Of a stretch of 14,143 nt of DNA, positions 13,401-14,143 are shown piece by piece. Location: contig NW_004754925.1 of assembly GCF_000188695.1 (NCBI RefSeq), forward strand, positions 1,097,015 through 1,111,157, read 5' to 3'. Positions within the stretch are counted from its first letter, which is position 1, and every line of letters begins with the position of its first letter. Source of the DNA: Salpingoeca rosetta (Eukaryota; Opisthokonta; Choanoflagellata; Craspedida; Salpingoecidae). Below the pieces are notes generated by a model, which had not been told where the DNA came from, ran no database searches, and saw only the letters and a program-made list of their open reading frames with translations. The position numbers and the translations under genes are program-made.

Positions 13401-14143
13401 AGTGCCCATCAGCGCCATCACGCTGCGAGTGGCCCGTTGGCCTGCCGCTGCTGTCCCTGGTCAGACGACCGAGGGCGATGAGGTTGGCCTGGCCCTCGGG
13501 CACGTAGAGGCACTCCTGTAGCACAATCTGCATCGTGGCTCCGCTCGTCGTGCGTGCATGCAACAGCACAGAGCCAACACCGCGCACGGGCACACGTGTG
13601 CCGCCAAACGCAGTGATATGGCGTGGATGGTGCTGTTGCAGGTGCGGTGTCAGCTCCACGAAGGCGTCCTTGACGAAGGTGAGGTGGTGTGAAGCACCCG
13701 TGTCTGCAAGCCACGTGAGTGGGTCATGCAGCTGCGTGGGTGTAGTAGCTGTGGCAGCGACGAAGGTTGCTGCGTCTTGACCATGTTGATGCTGTGTCTG
13801 TGCAGTGAAGCCTGTTGCTCCGTTGTCGCGTTGCTTCTTGCGACACTCTGCTGCACGGTGTCCATACTTGCCACAGTAGTGACAGTTGCCACGGAAGCGG
13901 CGCCCCTTGCCGTTGCTGTTGCCGTTGCTGTTGCCATTGTTGCGTCCCTGGCGTCCGTGGTTGTTGCTGTTGTTGGAGAAGCCGCGCCTTCCGCCTCTGC
14001 GTGGCGGTGCGCTTGCCATGAGGCCGCCTGCCTGCGGCTGTGTGCGTGAACCACGCATCTGCTGCTCCAGCTGCTGCAGCCTGATGCTGAGCTCGAGGAG
14101 GGAGGGGAAGCGGCCACTGGCAAAGTAGGGAAGCGTGAGCGGG
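10456..14143 (-). CDS. Copia Gag-Pol polyprotein, N-terminus truncated by window edge
   Basis: The single frame is open from the right edge (position 14142 downward) to TGA at 10458-10456. The first in-window Met is at 14058, giving 1200 residues, but 28 codons continue upstream without a stop, so the real start is outside. Numbering from that Met: Gag zinc knuckle CHYCGKYGHRAAEC (59-72); aspartic protease ADTGAS (118-123); integrase HHCC finger H280, H285, C311, C314; integrase catalytic D341, D403, E439; acidic Ser/Asp-rich linker (about 565-660); reverse transcriptase about 700-940 with LDFKSAYLQADL (775-786) and YVDD (867-870); RNase H about 1030-1175 with D1038, E1079 and D1115. All catalytic residues expected for copia are present. 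The last codons (E-G-E-C-stop) lie in the polypurine tract and LTR. The long plus-strand open frames here are antisense shadows of high-GC codons. Confidence 0.97.
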   Translation of the reverse strand, partial: PLTLPYFASGRFPSLLELSIRLQQLEQQMRGSRTQPQAGGLMASAPPRRGGRRGFSNNSNNHGRQGRNNGNSNGNSNGKGRRFRGNCHYCGKYGHRAAECRKKQRDNGATGFTAQTQHQHGQDAATFVAATATTPTQLHDPLTWLADTGASHHLTFVKDAFVELTPHLQQHHPRHITAFGGTRVPVRGVGSVLLHARTTSGATMQIVLQECLYVPEGQANLIALGRLTRDSSGRPTGHSQRDGADGHYVRFSHGAEVKLKERSSLRCWPIVAVGPSTAHGLTADACKQPQQPAAAPAAQSKVQTPSMHEVLGHRNDNDVQQYCKLMGIDDRNAISSKQCATCAVTKSTRHSVSKHAERTQVPGERIHADIVDWTADSPTGKRYSLVIVDEGSKLLHAVHLNAKKDAVAAFQSFLRETKLPISPTTTALQTDSDAIFLGADFQAIVKKHLKQHQQSPPYTQAQNGIVERQVRTLSDMVRAMITGAGLDASYWSLACNHALHILNNMPRPSLHGKTPLQIVTGSLPKHVPQLHIFGQPAVVHISTQRGRLQPKGRRGIYVGHNSSSNSHLVYFADTNTVVSSIHVRFLPFSKADVMDEGEEQVQTSTTSSMLQLPSARDSSNSTTDGEPPTVHIDEDQDDDVETDFLLTDFDNDSSSDNNDANYDPDTTDASDTEAGAFTASSSDDTSLTEPASIKQALKSQQRKQWTQACLEEIGAMERNGVIKLIPRSAVPRQHTPLKSRFVFKVKRDAEGTPTRFKARWVAKGFSQRPGIDFDQTYAPTPAAKTILTVLAVSLQRQHQLHQLDFKSAYLQADLKEELYMELPPHFTDIGDGAQRYAGKVCRLLKPLYGLKQAGRAWAKKLHTFLKTNGWAQSNVDACLFTKLHDDGQRTWIITYVDDLIISGSSERHIRACKQQIKESFEAEDLGPLTWYLGLHLTSPADGVLHIAQTQAINDIVNDYNLAAAASVSTPMRVGIDASSISEQPDRRLPFRNLVGSLLYLANRTRPDVSFACGLLCRYMDRYTTVHWQAAKHVVRYLKATSEHGLLFKRRSGTRKDQPLDLVCYSDASFGTDQLTGRSTTGFTCYINGCLVSWSSRLQPTGALSTAEAEYMAISAAAQDVVFLRQLLMDLDEPEAGATKMLTDNQAAIAIGNDHVTKPRTKHIRVRHHFVRELIADGTIVLQHCPGTQMVADALTKALDKQTFEQHLPRLVGTSTAETEQRKAVEGEC
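10462..10470 (-). promoter_or_regulatory. Polypurine tract of the copia element
   Basis: GAGGGGGAG on the minus strand, immediately before the TGTTGA of the 3' LTR: the usual plus-strand primer of LTR elements. Here it is also coding, in frame for Glu-Gly-Glu. Confidence 0.85.

Larger units (their letters stand above)
9784..14143 (-). mobile_element. Ty1/copia LTR retrotransposon, 3' part (right end cut by window)
   Basis: The element runs on the minus strand: Gag-Pol frame, polypurine tract at about 10470-10462, then the 3' LTR 10461-9784. The domain order protease, integrase, reverse transcriptase, RNase H defines Pseudoviridae/copia type. At least 4360 bp lie in the window; the rest of Gag, the primer binding site and the 5' LTR lie beyond position 14143. 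The pol frame has no stop or frameshift, which suggests a young and possibly active copy. The insertion point is 4 bp past the LENG8-like stop, in antisense orientation to that gene. The flanking bases AACAC (9779-9783) are the predicted target-site duplication and should recur beyond the far LTR. Confidence 0.93.

Overview
This is a eukaryotic window, GC-rich and intron-dense. It carries four spliced protein genes and one large Ty1/copia retrotransposon. Small exons, GT-AG introns of about 110-510 bp, dinucleotide microsatellites in most longer introns and a RIIa-type (flagellar-type) small protein suggest a compact-genome flagellated protist. A choanoflagellate-like holozoan would fit, but this is inference; no rRNA or other marker is present. 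I rebuilt all four gene models by hand from splice sites, codon phase and remembered family homology. All three complete models keep phase across every junction and sum to multiples of three.

Layout, left to right. (1) Positions 25-1006, plus strand: the last three exons of an SMP-30/gluconolactonase-like gene that begins before the window. (2) Positions 1003-2066, minus strand: a four-exon, 75-residue RIIAD1-like RIIa-domain protein. Its stop codon overlaps the SMP-30 stop codon in a single palindromic CTAG. (3) Positions 2260-4953, minus strand: a complete seven-exon, 293-residue protein-S-isoprenylcysteine O-methyltransferase (ICMT). (4) Positions 4954-5117: a 164-bp divergent intergenic region, the presumed shared promoter of ICMT and the next gene. 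(5) Positions 5118-9779, plus strand: a 15-exon, 649-residue LENG8/Thp3-type SAC3/GANP-domain protein with a natural N-terminal hexahistidine. (6) Positions 9784-14143, minus strand: a Ty1/copia element with a 678-bp 3' LTR and one uninterrupted Gag-Pol frame that runs off the right edge. Its LTR starts four bases after the LENG8 stop codon.

The host genes do not form a pathway. ICMT methylates prenylated CAAX proteins at the ER. The LENG8-like protein belongs to a nuclear mRNA-biogenesis family. The RIIa-like protein is probably a flagellar or AKAP-docking small protein. The SMP-30-like protein is a metal-dependent lactonase-fold enzyme. I see no new multi-gene system. The most notable points are the shared CTAG stop, the retrotransposon landing directly behind a stop codon, the retroelement frame that ends inside its own LTR, and the density of microsatellites abutting splice sites and a start codon.
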